Source: Ariolimax columbianus
Lineage: Eukaryota; Mollusca; Gastropoda; Stylommatophora; Arionidae
Length of the DNA: 64,000 nt
Direction: 5' to 3'
NCBI GenBank assembly: GCA_036924085.1
Contig: JAVGWX010000011.1
Location: 14,246,818-14,310,817 of the forward strand
Positions 1 through 11,834 of this stretch are shown piece by piece. The position numbers and the translations under genes were made by a program. The notes beneath the pieces were generated by a model that did no database searches, was not told the DNA's origin, and was given only the letters and a program-made list of their open reading frames with translations. Each line of letters begins with the position of its first letter. Position 1 is the first letter of the stretch.

Positions 1-640
1 CTATAATCATGTTTCCGATGTCTGTAATCATATTTAGGATGTCTTTCATACTATTTTTGATGTCCGTAATCATGTTTCGGATGTCTGTATTTTTTTCGAA
101 TTTATGTATTTATTTTTCGAATTTCTGTATTCCCATTTGGGATGTCTCTAATCTTAATTCGGATATATGTAATCATATTTCAGATGTCTATAATACTATT
201 TCAAATGTCTGTAATCATATTTCGGACGTCTGTAAAATTTTGTGTCAGATTCGTCTAATTAATAAATCTGAGGTTTGTAATAATTTTGGAATCAATGTAA
301 ATCATGTTGTCGTATGTGTGTAACCACTTTTCTGATGCATGTAAGCATTTTTTGTATTCCTGTAATAATTTTTGCATCGATGAGTTTAATCAATTTTAGA
401 CTGATTAGTTTCTTGCAATAATTTTTTTAATACGTGTAATCATTTCTTCCAGTGTCCGTAATTACTTTTTCACGTCTCTGTAATTAATTTTTTTGATGTG
501 TGTAATACATTTTTGTTTTTTTTTGGTTATGGGTCATACATTTTTTCGGATGCATCTATTCACTTTCGGATCGCTGTATCCTTTTTTTTAAAATGCATGT
601 AACAATTTTTTTTGCATGTGCGAAATTATTTTTCGGATAC
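1..640. repeat. Diverged AT-rich tandem repeat, ~22-bp period
   Basis: The core TGTAATCATNTTTCGGATG recurs every 20-24 bp with many substitutions and T-run length changes. The short open frame at 9-323 is a by-product of the repeat. The array probably continues to the left of the window. No gene is seen. Confidence 0.65.
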
Positions 641-829
641 ATATATTCAGATGAGTGTCAAAAATGTATAGGATTCGTGAAGCCTACAGTTTTTTTTTCT
701 CCATTTTAAGTTAATTTTCCTTTTTTTTGTGATGGTGTCGATTGAGGTTGTGGGATGGGGGGAGGGTGCCTATAATCATATTTATCGGATAAGTGCAATC
801 ATTTCTCGAATGCCTTAAATCCATTTCTT

Positions 830-1250
830 CAACGGCCTGTAAACATTTTTATAAAGCCTGTCATTCATTTTGTCTGTAGAATGTAATCAATTTTATAGTG
901 CCTGTAATCCGTTTTGTCAGTAGAATGTAATCGGTTTTCTAATGTCCCTTATCCATTTTGTCTGTAGAATGTAATCATTTTTATAATGCCCGTAATCCGT
1001 TTTGTCAGTAGAATGTAATGGTTTTTCTAATGTCAGTAATCCGTTTTGTCAGTAGAATGTAATAATTTTAATAAAGTCAGTAATCCGTTTTGCCAGTATA
1101 ATGTAATAATTTTAATGATGTCTGTAATCCGTTTTGCCAATATAATGTAACCATTTTTATAAGGCATGCAATCTGTTTGTCAGTATAATGTAATACTTTT
1201 TACGATACCTGTAATTCGTTTTATCAATAGAAAGTAATCATGTTTCCAAG
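830..1250. repeat. ~44-bp tandem repeat related to the preceding array
   Basis: About nine units alternate TGTAATCCGTTTTGTCAG with TAGAATGTAATCATTTTTATA. Each 44-bp unit looks like a dimer of the TGTAATC monomer seen at 1-640, which suggests higher-order evolution of one satellite. Confidence 0.7.
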
Positions 1251-2288
1251 TGTAAATTTTTATTTGGACGTTTGTAATGAGCTACAAATGCTTCACAATC
1301 AAAATTGTTTAGTTTTTTTGACTGATTGATTTTACTGACTCATTGATTGATGGCTGATTGATTCATCATTCAGCTCTAGCTGAAAGCATATGACAATTAC
1401 TATTAATGCCGCTTTTACAGGAAACTTAATCCAATTATTTGCAGTGATAGTTTCGCACCAATTGTTTTCATGACGAGTATGCCAGCCACATTCACACGAA
1501 TCGCTATAACCGTTTACGACATGCTTGGAAGTTTACGGTTGTCCTACACTTGTCAACTCGGACATAACTCGCGGGAGTAGTCTTCCAAAATGCGCATTAG
1601 GTAAAACTCACATCTCTGTTCGTTTCCCGTGGTCATGCTTTGTTTATATAAATCCTTTCAGTTCAATTGCCATCACAACATCTAACAGCCATTTGTAATT
1701 GGCTCCCCATCGTGTTTTGCCTTTCGTCCTGCCGATGCAATCTATACCTGGCATGGTTCAAGTGTATACGGTAAGACTGGTTTTATATAACATATACGCA
1801 CTCTCTTTCTCTGTTTCATCCTGAAAAAGATCTCCTGCTTTGAACTTGATTTTGTTTTCAAAGAAGCTCATTTGGCCTGAGCTGTTTTATTTCTTATTTC
1901 TAGCTTGCACCTTCCCCCTGATGTTTTTCCAGTGCCCAAATATTTAAAATTAGGGATTTGTTTTAACATGATAGTATTAACTTTGATGCTACATTCGGGA
2001 AAAGCCTGTTTCTTTGAGAAGTCAATGACTTCTGTCTTGTTGAAAACTTTATTGCAACTTCAAAGAACTAAGACATTTATTATTTCCTGTATCTCTATTT
2101 CATCTTTTACTATTCAGAAAGTATCAGCATATGGCACGTTTGTGGTAACCTACATATATCCCTTAATGGGTACGTTAGCTTCCTGCAGTCTGCAATAATA
2201 GCACGGATTTCGCTGATTGTCTCTCCATAGACAGCTTCCAGTCACAGAGATCCAAATCGCTTACATATAAAATTCTATTAAACGATTT
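1251..2288. other. No gene recognised
   Basis: AT-rich sequence with only short, unconvincing open frames (1905-2198 is the longest). I see no repeat periodicity and no protein similarity. Confidence 0.5.
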
Positions 2289-2638
2289 GGATCAACATGC
2301 TGATCCGTGCGCGAGCTGTAGCGGTCAATAACCTAAAACTGACTGCTTTTGTCAGTGTTCCAGAGCTAACAAAACGCTTCTTCCCCTCCTCGTGGTGATC
2401 CTGGATAACAGGCTGCAAAGGGGCAGACTGCCTAAGGAGAAGGGATCGAAGAAAAAAGACTAACCCGATACTCAAAAAGTGTATGCTGAAGTCGGATGTG
2501 TTGAACCTAAAAGTGCAAACATAGCAATCAAGCTGTAAACTATGACACAACGCATTTGTTCTCCTGACACCATCTCGCTACTTGCAAAGTCCTTCAAGGG
2601 CTCGGTACCGAAAGTTTGAGAACGAACGACGAAGAAGT
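2289..2638 (+). mobile_element. Rep-G dispersed element, old copy
   Basis: About 350 bp matching the Rep-G copies at 4237, 20166, 31772, 44011 and 53455 with many differences. It begins GGATCAACATGCTGAT and ends near GAGAACGAACGACGAAGAAG, the (GAA)n tail side. There is no open frame. Rep-G behaves like a SINE (oligonucleotide tail, target-site duplications in two copies), but I could not find convincing A and B boxes. Confidence 0.75.
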
Positions 2639-2921
2639 GGTATTATACGAGTTTTAAAACTTCAAGATTAATCAGACTCGCAAACATTTCCTTGGATTAT
2701 ATTAATTATAAAGATACAGTGACACACTTTCAACAGTTTCTCATGATGGCGTTTATTTCCCATGCAAGGGTGAACTGGAATGACTTACTGGGCTGAGGCA
2801 TAAAGTTAGCTTGTCCTAGCAGTTGTCACAAAGTGTGCAACGACGTTTTTTCAAGAATCAGGATAGCGGATAACATAACGTTACCGAAGATGGACGGCTT
2901 GCCGCCTCGTTATCGTAACTA

Positions 2922-3510
2922 CAAGGGGTGTTCAAATGAAACCGGACCAAACTGTAATAAGTGAACATACGTATGATACGCATGATGACGTCACTTCTGA
3001 TGTAAAAAGCACATAATAACCGTCAAGCTTGCAAAATTTCATTATCCTCCGACTCATAGTTTCCTCAGCAGACCGTTGAAAACATGGCGGGTGTGATACG
3101 GAATCCGTCCAGAGTTAATCAGCAAGCGGTGATTCGGCTTATAACAGCTGAAGGATGTCTTCGACAGACTTTTGTCACCATACACTACCTGCATTCTGCG
3201 ATGAATGTCAACTGGTTGACACACTTTTGTCACCATACACTGCCTGCATTCTGCGATGAATGTCAACTGGTTGACATCCTTCAACTGATAAAAACCGAAT
3301 CACTGCTCGCTGATGAACTCTGGACGGATTCCGTATCACACCCGCCATGTTATCAACGGTCTACTGAGGAAACTATGAGTCGGAGAATAATGACATTTTG
3401 CAAACTTGACGGTTGGTATGTGCTGTTTACAACTGAAGTGACGTTAACAAGCGTATCGTACGTATGTTCACTTGTTGCAGTTTGGTCCGGTTTAATTTGA
3501 ACACACCTTG
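2922..3510. mobile_element. Palindromic mariner-derived foldback element (MITE)
   Basis: The left half (2922 to about 3200) is nearly the reverse complement of the right half (about 3230 to 3510), and both outer ends are flanked by TA. Each half carries a mariner 5' end. From the left, ATG at 3084 opens a peptide containing NQQAVIRLITAEG, which resembles the N-terminal helix-turn-helix of mariner transposases. Read from the right, PVDIHRRMQVVYGDKSLSK continues that domain. At the centre, a ~54-bp segment with ACCATACACT and CAACTGGTTGACA occurs twice in direct orientation. The catalytic domain is absent, so it is non-autonomous. Confidence 0.8.
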
Positions 3511-3571
3511 TACTTGTTCACAGGATCATTCAAAAACATTAAACATCTTGCAAAAAATATGAGTTGGCTTG

Positions 3572-3904
3572 GCTTCGTTCGTTCTCAATCTTCCGCTACC
3601 AAACCCTGAAAAGATTTCAACTAGCAGAATGTAATCAAGAGAACCGAATGCGTTGTGTCGTAGTTTACAGCTTGACTGCGATATTTGCACCTTTCGGTTC
3701 AACACATTCGATTGCAGAAAGCCTGTTTTGAGTACCGGACTAGCATTTCCTTTTCAATCGCTTCTCCTTAGCCAGCCTGCTCTCTTGCAGCCTGTTATCC
3801 AGGATCACCGCGTGGAGGTGTAGAAGGGTCTTGGCAGCTCTGTTTCGCTGGTCCTGACGCTAACAGTGAACTATGGGTCAATGACCGCTGCAGCTCATGC
3901 ACTG
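3572..3904 (-). mobile_element. Rep-G dispersed element
   Basis: Read on +, it starts CTTCGTTCGTTCTCAATC and ends near CTGCAGCTCATGCACTG, so the GAA tail side is on the left. It contains the family core CAGCCTGTTATCCAGGATCA. It lies just right of the palindromic mariner element, with another Rep-G copy 330 bp further on in opposite orientation. Confidence 0.8.
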
Positions 3905-4032
3905 CCTTGCAAAAATATAATACCACATGATTACTAACAACGGCCTTAGGAACATAAACTGAACCTGGTAAAACTAAGGGACATAATCCAAGGAGTGATC
4001 GATAACTTTGTTACGGTTCCTGAATTGCTCCT

Positions 4033-4170
4033 GCTGTTGTTATTGAATGCCCACAATGAATATGTTTACTTCTTTGTGAGGCTGAGAAAGGTGTTAAGTA
4101 ACGGGTTGCAGTTACTTTCCTCACATCCTGAGCGTGCTAGCAAAGGCTGACACGGGTCCACTAGACTGTT
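4033..4170 (-). mobile_element. Rep-D fragment
   Basis: GTTGTTATTGAATGCCCACA is followed by a degraded form of the Rep-D body, ending near CCTCACATCCTGAGCGTGCT. Only the AAC-tail end of the family is present. The 38-bp repeat end is missing. Confidence 0.6.
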
Positions 4171-4236
4171 GTTGTGTGCTTGCTGGTAAACCAACGGACA
4201 TTCCGCGCTCATTGACCTAGAATCATTCACCTCTCA

Positions 4237-4595
4237 TGGATCAAGATGCTGAGCAGCGCATGAGCTGCAGTGGTCAGCGACCCATAGCTGCCAGCTTCAG
4301 GACCAGCGAACCTGAGCTGCCAAGACCCTTCTACACCTCGAGGCGGTGATCCTGGATAACAGGCGGCAGCAGAGCAGACTGGTTAAGGAAAAGGGATCGA
4401 AGAGGGAATGCTAACCCGGTACTCAAAAAATGCTTGCTGAAGTCGGATGTGTTGGACCGAAAGGTGCAAATATCGCAGTCAAGCTGTAAACTACGACACA
4501 ACGCATTCCGTTCTCTGGACTACATTCTGCTACTTAAGCCCTTTAATGGTATGGTAGCGGGAGATTGAGAACGAACAAAGCCGAGCCAAGCCATT
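4237..4595 (+). mobile_element. Rep-G dispersed element
   Basis: Near full-length copy from GGATCAAGATGCTGAGCAGC to GGGAGATTGAGAACGAACAA. It differs from the 20166 and 53455 copies by scattered substitutions. Confidence 0.85.
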
Positions 4596-4599
4596 CACC

Positions 4600-5640
4600 T
4601 CTCAAACAATATTCTCGTTCTATTAGCATCAACGAGTTTTGTTAAATTGTTTCGTTTTCAGCTAGTTGTTTACGGGGAACGACACAAATTATGTATATCA
4701 TTCATTCACGCACTTCCGCGCTCCAATTTGAAACAAAGACCACTGGTTACTTTAAAGAAAACCCACAATACACATCACAGAATGAGAGAACAAAATAAAA
4801 GAAATAGCCGTTCAATTTACTAAATAAATATATAAATATTTACACAGCTTGCACAAACTACAGAACGAATTTGAACAATGTCGATACTACAAGTTGCGTG
4901 TGAGTCCCACGAGAACAAGGCCACACAAGATCAGAGGTTAAAGACAAAATAAGCAGTAGCTAACAAACAGAAAGAGCAAACGGATATGAGGAATTGTAGA
5001 CACGGAGGGATATACACACAATGGTAGAACGGGAATAGCAAGACATAAATACATAGAAAAAGCGGATATAGCAAGAAAAAACACACAGGCACAACGGCTT
5101 TTGAGACATACTTCAAAGAGCTACATCAGAGGGAATAAACATAAACATAAACACAGGTACAGAACAGCGTCATACAATACACAAGGAAACTTACAAGAAA
5201 AGAGAACTGTAACTTATACATTTTCATAGCAATGTTAAACACAACAAATACAGTAAACAACTCGCAGAAGAAAAAAAACTACCGGAACCAGACGGGCACA
5301 CATCAGAACTAAACCAATAATTCTTACCTTTCTCGGGAAGTCTTCTATTTAAAGTATATCTATGAACCTTTAACAAAAACAAATTTCCTTATAGCTACAA
5401 GTTACCATTCATCACCTGGATATCAACACCCAAACACAGGCAAAACACAACTTTAAAATGACACCCATTTCATATCTAAATGTAAATTACAAAATTTTAA
5501 ATAAAACTGTAACACAAATTCAAACCATGTATGTCAACACACACCTACGAGGATAGACAGAATGAAATCCCTAACGGGCTGTTGGTAAAAAAAAAAATGA
5601 AACTAAAGCCACATTCCTAATATGTCACGTTGATGTACTG
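4600..5640. other. No gene recognised
   Basis: AT-rich, A-rich on the + strand, with short open frames only. No repeat family from this window and no protein domain was recognised. Confidence 0.5.
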
Positions 5641-5647
5641 ACGAGAT

Positions 5648-5972
5648 TTTCACGTTTTGTCTACGTCTGTGAAGCTGTAATCTCTGATATAACGTTTTGT
5701 GTACGTCTGTGAAGCTGGAATCTCTGATATAACGTTCTGTGTACGTCCGTGAAGTTGGAATCTGTGATATAAGGTTTTCTCTACGTCTGTGCAGGTGGAA
5801 TCTCTGATACAACGTTTTGTCTATGTTTGTGAAGCTGGAATCTCTGATACAACGTTCTGTGTAGGTCCGTGAAGCTGGAATCTCTGATATAACGTTTTGT
5901 CTACGTCTGTGCAGGTGGAATCTCTGATACAACGTTTTGTCTATGTTTGTGACGCTGGAATCTCTGATATAA
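5648..5972. repeat. 40-bp tandem repeat, ~8 units
   Basis: The unit contains TCTACGTCTGTGAAGCTGGA followed by ATCTCTGATATAACGTTTTG. Alternating sites (GAAGCTGGA versus GCAGGTGGA) repeat every few units, hinting at dimer or trimer duplication. The open frame at 5603-5932 on the minus strand follows from the array and is not a gene. Confidence 0.9.
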
Positions 5973-6244
5973 CTAACTTCAATTAAAAAACAAAAACAAC
6001 AACAACAAAAAACACTCTGGCTAATGAAGATTTACACAATTTGATAAAGGTGGCTGTTACTCATTACGTCAAAAATTATTTGTTTAAAACATGTATTGAT
6101 TTCAAATCGTTCATTATCTTAAAATAAGTGAACTTGATTAAAGCCGCTAAATAATAATATTAGTTGTAAATTGTAGTCTCTGCATTTTAGACTTGTGTGT
6201 GGCCCTTGGCCTCATACATTTCTTTTCAAGTGGCTCCCGGAATA

Positions 6245-6330
6245 AAACAAGTAAACTTAACTTAACCTAACGTCTTTATTCTGGTTTAGAAGACTACAGA
6301 AGTTGAACAGCACCGCTATACACGAACTCG
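6245..6330 (-). mobile_element. CR1-like LINE 3' tail fragment
   Basis: AACTTAACTTAACCTAACG, then TCTTTATTCTGGTTTAGAAG, matches the 3' end of the CR1-like element at 20932-21655 (minus strand). Only the untranslated tail and perhaps a few dozen more bases remain. Confidence 0.5.
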
Positions 6331-6534
6331 ATCCCTTTGCACTTTACAGACTAGCACTAACCACTCAGGTTCATGTCCTCCACATTTTACAACCCTTGCT
6401 TTAGACAGTTTCCGGAAATTTCCTTCAGACAAAACCTGGTTCTTTCTCTATATAAGGAAACAAGTGACATCACTCAAATATAACACGTGCCACGAATTAC
6501 GGAACCCTGCTGCGACCTAGATCTAGACTAGGAG

Positions 6535-7150
6535 GCTTAAACTAAAACCGCATCGAGGGTCAGGCGATGTCAAATTAATGAACTAAGAGCCACGTGAAGT
6601 AGGTACACGGAATAAGGGTCACTAGATGCAAAATTAATGGAAAACGGCTACATTCAGTAGATTAATGGAATAAGGGCCTTATACTATCAAATTAATGGAC
6701 AAGTCCACGTTATGTCAGATTAATTAACTAAGGACTAGGTAAAGTCATATTAATTGACTAAGGGTCAGATGAAGTCATATATTATTGACTAATAGCCACG
6801 TGACGTCAGATTAATGGACTAAAGACCATATTAGATCAGAATGATAAACTAAGAGCCACATGATGTCAAATTAATGCACTAAGGACCAAATTATGTCAGA
6901 TTAATGAACTATTGATCACGTGGTGTTAAATCAATGGACTAAGGACCACATTGTGTCAAAATAATGGACTAATGACCACGGGATGTAAGATTCATGAACT
7001 AATGGTCACTTGATGTCAAATTAATGGACTAAGGGACACGTGATGCCATGTTAATGAACTAATGGTCACGTGATGTCAAATTAATAGATTACTGGCCACA
7101 TTATGTCAAATAAATTAATTAAGGGTCACATTATGTCAAGTTAATGAAGA
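6535..7150. repeat. ~28-bp tandem repeat, ~21 degenerate units
   Basis: The unit is roughly ATGTCAAATTAATGGACTAA plus GGNCCACG with frequent single-base changes. The CACGTG core recurs, but there is no independent reason to call it a functional E-box. Confidence 0.85.
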
Positions 7151-7298
7151 AATGACCGTTTGAAGTCTAGCTGTTGGGTCAAATGCCGTTTGAAACCTGC
7201 GCCGCTCTGAAGCCTACGGCCTTTAGAAGTTTGTTTCCCCAATGACGTATGCGCCCCATGGAAGTCTGCGTCCTAGGCGACTGTCTAATTAGCCTAAT

Positions 7299-7557
7299 TT
7301 TTTTTTTTTTTTTTTTTTTTTGCGTTCGCCTTATTTATCTATTCCCCAAGGCGTGTGTGCGTTACACTGTGGTTTTTATTTTGCGCCTGTCGGCCCAGTG
7401 CATCCGACTTCAGCATGCATTTTATGTAAGGGTCTGCTTCCTCCTGCATTTTCTAAGGGTTTGCTTCCCCGGGGTAACGGCCGGTGCTGTGATGGGGATC
7501 GAACCCAGCACCTTCTGGTTGTGAGCCGTGCCACTTAACCACTAGGCCACGCCGTCC
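7299..7557 (-). mobile_element. SINE-A, tRNA-derived SINE with target-site duplication
   Basis: Read on the minus strand, the head carries a pol III A box (TGGCCTAGTGG) and a B box (GGTTCGATCCC) with tRNA-like spacing. A body containing ACCCCGGGGAAGC follows, then a long poly-A tail (the T-run at 7299-7321). A perfect 14-bp duplication, CTAATTAGCCTAAT, flanks it at 7285-7298 and 7558-7571. The head resembles an animal tRNA-Glu-type 5' half, but the parent tRNA is uncertain. Confidence 0.93.
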
Positions 7558-7571
7558 CTAATTAGCCTAAT

Positions 7572-7964
7572 GATAACACTGACCCTGGACACGGCTCTCA
7601 GAGACTATCACACGTGATGACCTCATTAAGGTGAGCAGCATATTCCCGATCACCTCATCGGGTCTGCAGTGATACTTGGTATCGCGCTTAATCTGGACAA
7701 TGATCATCATTTGTGCTTTATGGATTTTCCCCAAGCTGTCCTAGGTCAGGCAACAGTAATTGTCCAAGCATGGAAAGAAGGCGATTAAAGTGGGCTGTGC
7801 CTAAACACTAGCAACATCAACATGTATACTTATTGCTACTGCATGTTGTCGGATACAGTTCTCATATAAGGGGTGCAGAAGTAGTGATTGAGATGCGCTT
7901 CACAAAAATCATCAATAAATTAATGACTGTGTTTGGATAGTTACTTTTGACACGATATACAAGT
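7572..7964. other. No gene recognised
   Basis: Unique-looking sequence without a convincing open frame or a repeat of the families seen here. Confidence 0.45.
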
Positions 7965-8120
7965 ATATTTATTTTATATTGTATATTGATTTCATATTGT
8001 ATATTGATTTTAAATTGTATATTGATTTATATTGTATATTGATTTTATATTGTATATTCATTTAATATTGTATATTGATTTTATATTGTATATTGATTTT
8101 ATATTGTATATTGATTTTAA
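7965..8120. repeat. 18-bp AT-rich tandem repeat
   Basis: About nine copies of ATTGTATATTGATTTTAT, some shortened by one or two bases. Confidence 0.9.
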
Positions 8121-8603
8121 AGAAAACACGCTCAATGGCCGTGTTCTCTTACATTATCACTAATGTTTCTCATTCCTACACAGATAATTTAATATTTTTT
8201 CAAAGCTTGTCTTATGTTTCTTCTTCGCTCGTATCACCTTGGAGTGCACAGACAATCAACTCTCTCCAAACAGACCTGTCCTGTGCTACTTAAACCAGAT
8301 CTTCCCATCTTCTTTCCGTTTTCCCGTATCAACTTCTAGGCTTCTTCTCTATGCGATATTTTGCCTTCCATTGTATGAGCTCATGAGGTTACATGACAAC
8401 CTGCCAGCTTATAATGGATAGGAACTGTTTGCAGAGTGTAGCCTATCTAGTCCACCATCTTCTTGAGGTTTCCTGTCGCGCCAGTCGTTGCCCTGTTATC
8501 TCCCATTAGCTTTTGTTTGCAACCCTGTAGTAAAACCAATTCAGATGCAGAATCGTTATCAGGGATTTATTTTTATGTTCTTTAATCTTTCATGTTTTAG
8601 TTT

Positions 8604-9008
8604 AGTCAACCATAATGCTCAAACTTCATACAGAAGTACCGACATTCGTAGTTTAGTCAACCATAATGTTCCGAATCCATACAGAAGTACCGACATACGA
8701 AGTTTAGTCAACCATAATGCTCAAACTCCATACAGAAGTACCGATATTCGTAGTTTAGTCAACCATAATGCTCCGAATCCATACAGAAGTACCGACATTC
8801 GTAGTTTAGTCAACCATAATGCTCCGAATCCATACAGAAGTACCGACATTCGTAGTTTAGTCAACCATAATGCTCCAAATTCATACAGAAGTACCGACAT
8901 TCATAGTTTAGTCAACCATAAAGCTCCGACTCCATACAGAAGTACCGACATTCGTAGTTTGGTCAACCATAATGCTCAAACTCCATACAGAAGTACCGAC
9001 AACCCGCT
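8604..9008. repeat. 51-bp tandem repeat, 8 units, open in one frame
   Basis: Each unit reads as 17 codons, SLVNHNAPNPYRSTDIR or a near variant. Because 51 is divisible by three, the frame stays open from 8488 to 9117 (209 codons). There is no signal peptide, no splice context and no relation to known repeat proteins, so I treat it as a minisatellite. Variation is mostly at the AQT/APN position and looks like simple point drift. Confidence 0.85.
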
Positions 9009-9079
9009 GCAGTTGAAGATCTTAATCCTGGTATTCATTTTGATAATTTTGAAGTTCCATATAGTTTTAATTTTTTTCT

Positions 9080-9388
9080 TCTCCGTTCGTTCTCAATCTT
9101 TCGTGACCATACCATGAAAAGGTCTTTGCAAGTAACAGAATGTTTTCCGGAGAACGGAATGCGTTGTGTCGTAGTTTACAGCTTGCCTTCGATATTTCCA
9201 CCTTTCTGGTCGACATATCCGACTTCAGCAGGCATTTTGTAGTACCGTGTTAGCCTTCCCGGTTCGATCACTTCTCTTTAGACAATTTTCTCTGTTGCAG
9301 TCTGTTATCCATGATCATCGAGTTGAGGTGTAAAAGGGTCCTGGCAGCTCTGGTTCGCTGACCCCTGGCGATAGCAGTCAGCTAAAGG
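9080..9388 (-). mobile_element. Rep-G dispersed element, diverged
   Basis: CTCCGTTCGTTCTCAATC to about GCGATAGCAGTCAGCT. It carries the family core GTTATCCATGATCATC. It begins about 70 bp right of the 51-bp array. Confidence 0.75.
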
Positions 9389-9668
9389 TCGCTAAAGTTT
9401 TTTAAAATGACAAAGAACACTCTAGCTTCTTTTAAACTGCCTATTTACATCCTCATCTGTAACACGCGTCTCTTGTATGATGCTCCTTATGCATGTAAAA
9501 CTGTCGATCCTTTTCAGTGGTGTTCGTCTCCGTTTCATAGGAGCCGTATTGTTTTGGCTGCCTTTATAATACAGTTGTTATCTTTTCAGTAAATATTCCA
9601 AGATCATCTTGCTGGGAGATTATGTCTAGTGGGGCTGTCTCTTCTGTATTTGGAGTTGGCTTGAAGGT

Positions 9669-10640
9669 TGTTGTTGTTGTTGTTGTTGTTGCTGTTGTTG
9701 TTGTTGTTGCTGCTGCTGTTGTTGTTGTGTAATGCCAATGATTAGTATGCATACCTTTACGTACGACCCTGAAAAGGACGTTAAGTGGCTGATTGCAGTA
9801 TCTTTCAATACACCCAGTGCGTGCTGATGAAGTTGGACTGCTATGCTTGACTTCATCTGTGTGACGCTCACTACTACGGAAATGACGTCGATCCCAACCT
9901 CCTTTGCCAGGCTGCCACGAAACGGCTTGTGTTTCCAGGGAGAACTCCATGAACTGAGGTGAGGTCTTGATCAGTATGTTTCACTTGTCTCTCACTAACA
10001 TAGTCTGATCAGTATGTTTCACCTGACCCTGACTAACATAGTCTGATCAGTATGTTTCACCTGACCCTGACTAACATAGTCTGATCAGTATGTTTCACCT
10101 GACTCTGACAAACATAGTCTGATCAGTATGTTTCACCTGACCCTGACTAACATAGTCTGATCAGTATGTTTCACCTGACTCTGACAAACATAGCCTGATC
10201 AGTATGTTTCACCTGTCTCTGACTAGCATAGTCTAATCAGCGTGTTTTACCTGACTCTGACTAACATAGTATGTTTGTATGTTTCACCTGACTCTGACTA
10301 GCACAGTCTGATCAGTATGTTTCACCTGTCTCTGACTAACATAGTCTAATCAGCGTGTTTTACCTGACTCTGACTAACATAGTATGTTTGTATGTTTCAC
10401 CTGACTCTGACTAGCATAGCCTGATCAGTATGTTTCACCTGACTCTGACTAACATAATATGTTTATATGTTTCACCCGACTCTGACTATAGTCTAATCAG
10501 TATGTTTTACCTGACTCTGACTAACATAGTATGTTTGTATGTTTCACCTGAACCTGACTAACATAGCCTGATCAGTATATTTCACCTGACCCTGACTAAC
10601 ATAGCCTAACTAGTATGTTTCACCTGACCAGACATTAGTC
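9669..10640 (-). mobile_element. Rep-D element with expanded 38-bp satellite (~17 units)
   Basis: On +, it starts with (GTT)n at 9669-9728, the AAC tail in the element's own sense. The Rep-D body follows (AAAAGGACGTTAAGTGGC and CATCTGTGTGACGCTCACTA) to about 9960, then about 17 tandem units built on CTGATCAGTATGTTTCACC and TGACTCTGACTAACATAGT. It closes with CCTGACCAGACATTAGTC, the end shared by other Rep-D copies. The (GTT)n run gives open frames with poly-Q or poly-T that are not genes. Confidence 0.85.
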
Positions 10641-11014
10641 TCCCCTTCCAGGTTGGTAGGAAGGATCTCTATGTAGAATGCATTCACATCTAGGCTTAAC
10701 TTAAATGTCACTTTTACTCATACTGTCACATCACATGATTAGGGCCGTGGGTTCAGGCCCAGTGAGACACACGTAACCCTCAGGTCACGAGTCTTAGACT
10801 CCTGCTCCAGACAGCCTCTAAAAAGCTGAGGAACCTCATTAATGCAGAACCAATGTATTGATTATTCTAGACAAGCAAAATCAAAACAAAAAAAAGTGTC
10901 ACCGACAAGTCGCTAGGATACCGAAGCTGTAACAAAAAATTGGAAAAAGGCTAAAGAAAATGAGCAAGATGGTATTACAATATAGGCACTATTTTGGAAC
11001 CAACACGAAAGACA

Positions 11015-11215
11015 TTAGGAGAAACCGAAAGACGCCTGGAGAATAGAAATCCAATTTAAAGGACGCAGGATAGTCGAGGGGATAAATGACCGCCAAGCTT
11101 CAGTCGACCCAGCTGTAAATTAGTACATGGCATACGAGAAGTAAAAGGCGGCGAGGAAAGGAACTGGACACCCTACCTCTTACAAGTTGTGGCTTAGTAT
11201 ACTGAAGTCTCTAAC
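11015..11215 (+). mobile_element. SINE-B body, head degraded, fused to 69-bp array
   Basis: CAGTCGACCCAGCTGTAAAT and ACCCTACCTCTTACAAGTTG match the body of SINE-B at 33608-33890. The 3' part continues without a break into the first unit of the 69-bp array, so the array starts from the SINE 3' end. The tRNA-like head is not recognisable here. Confidence 0.65.
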
Positions 11216-11830
11216 AACTTCATTCTCGACAGTAGTGTAACTACTATGGGACAAACCTTAACTTAGTATACTGGAGTCTCTAACAACTTCATTCTCGACA
11301 GTAGTGTAACTACTATGGGACAAACCTTAACTTAGTATACTGGAGTCTCTAACAACTTCATTCTCGACAGTAGTGTAACTACTATGGGACAAACCTTAAC
11401 TTAGTATACTGGAGTCTCTAACAACTTTATTCTCGACAGTAGTGTAACTACTATGGGACAAACCTTAACTTAGTATACTGAAGTCTCTAACAACTTTATT
11501 CTTCTATTCCCCGACAGTAGTGTAACTGCTATGGGACAAACCTTAACTTAGTATACTGAAGTCTCTAACAACTGTATTCCCCGACAGTAGTGTAACTGCT
11601 ATGGGACAAACCTTGACTTAGTATACTGAAGTTTTTAACATCTGTATTCCACCATTCCCGACAGTAGTGTAACTACCATGGGACAAACCTTGACTTAGTA
11701 TACTGAAGTCTCTAACAACTTCATTCCCCGACAGTAGTGTAACTACTATGGGACAAACCTTGACTTAGTATACTGAAGTCTCTAACAACTTCATTCACCG
11801 ACAGTAGTGTAACATTTGTGTAACTGCTAT
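11180..11830. repeat. 69-bp tandem repeat, ~9 units, seeded by SINE-B 3' end
   Basis: The unit is CTTAGTATACTGAAGTCTCT through CTCGACAGTAGTGTAACTAC to GGGACAAACC, 69 bp between successive GGGACAAACC blocks. About 46 bp of it aligns to the SINE-B terminus (CTTAGTTCAATGGAGTC at 33820). The first four units are nearly identical and later ones have indels, so homogenisation is uneven. Confidence 0.85.
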
Positions 11831-11834
11831 AGGA

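Noticed and set aside
6535..7150. Cluster of CACGTG E-boxes as a regulatory region
   Set aside because: The motif is part of the 28-bp tandem repeat, and its copies drift freely.
8604..9008. CRISPR-like regular repeats
   Set aside because: The whole 51-bp unit repeats without unique spacers, and the surrounding DNA is eukaryotic.
8488..9117. 209-codon repeat protein
   Set aside because: The open frame exists only because the minisatellite unit is 51 bp. The ends are unrelated sequence, and the array abuts other repeats.
9626..9871. Poly-glutamine protein
   Set aside because: Encoded by the (GTT)n simple repeat that forms the tail of Rep-D.
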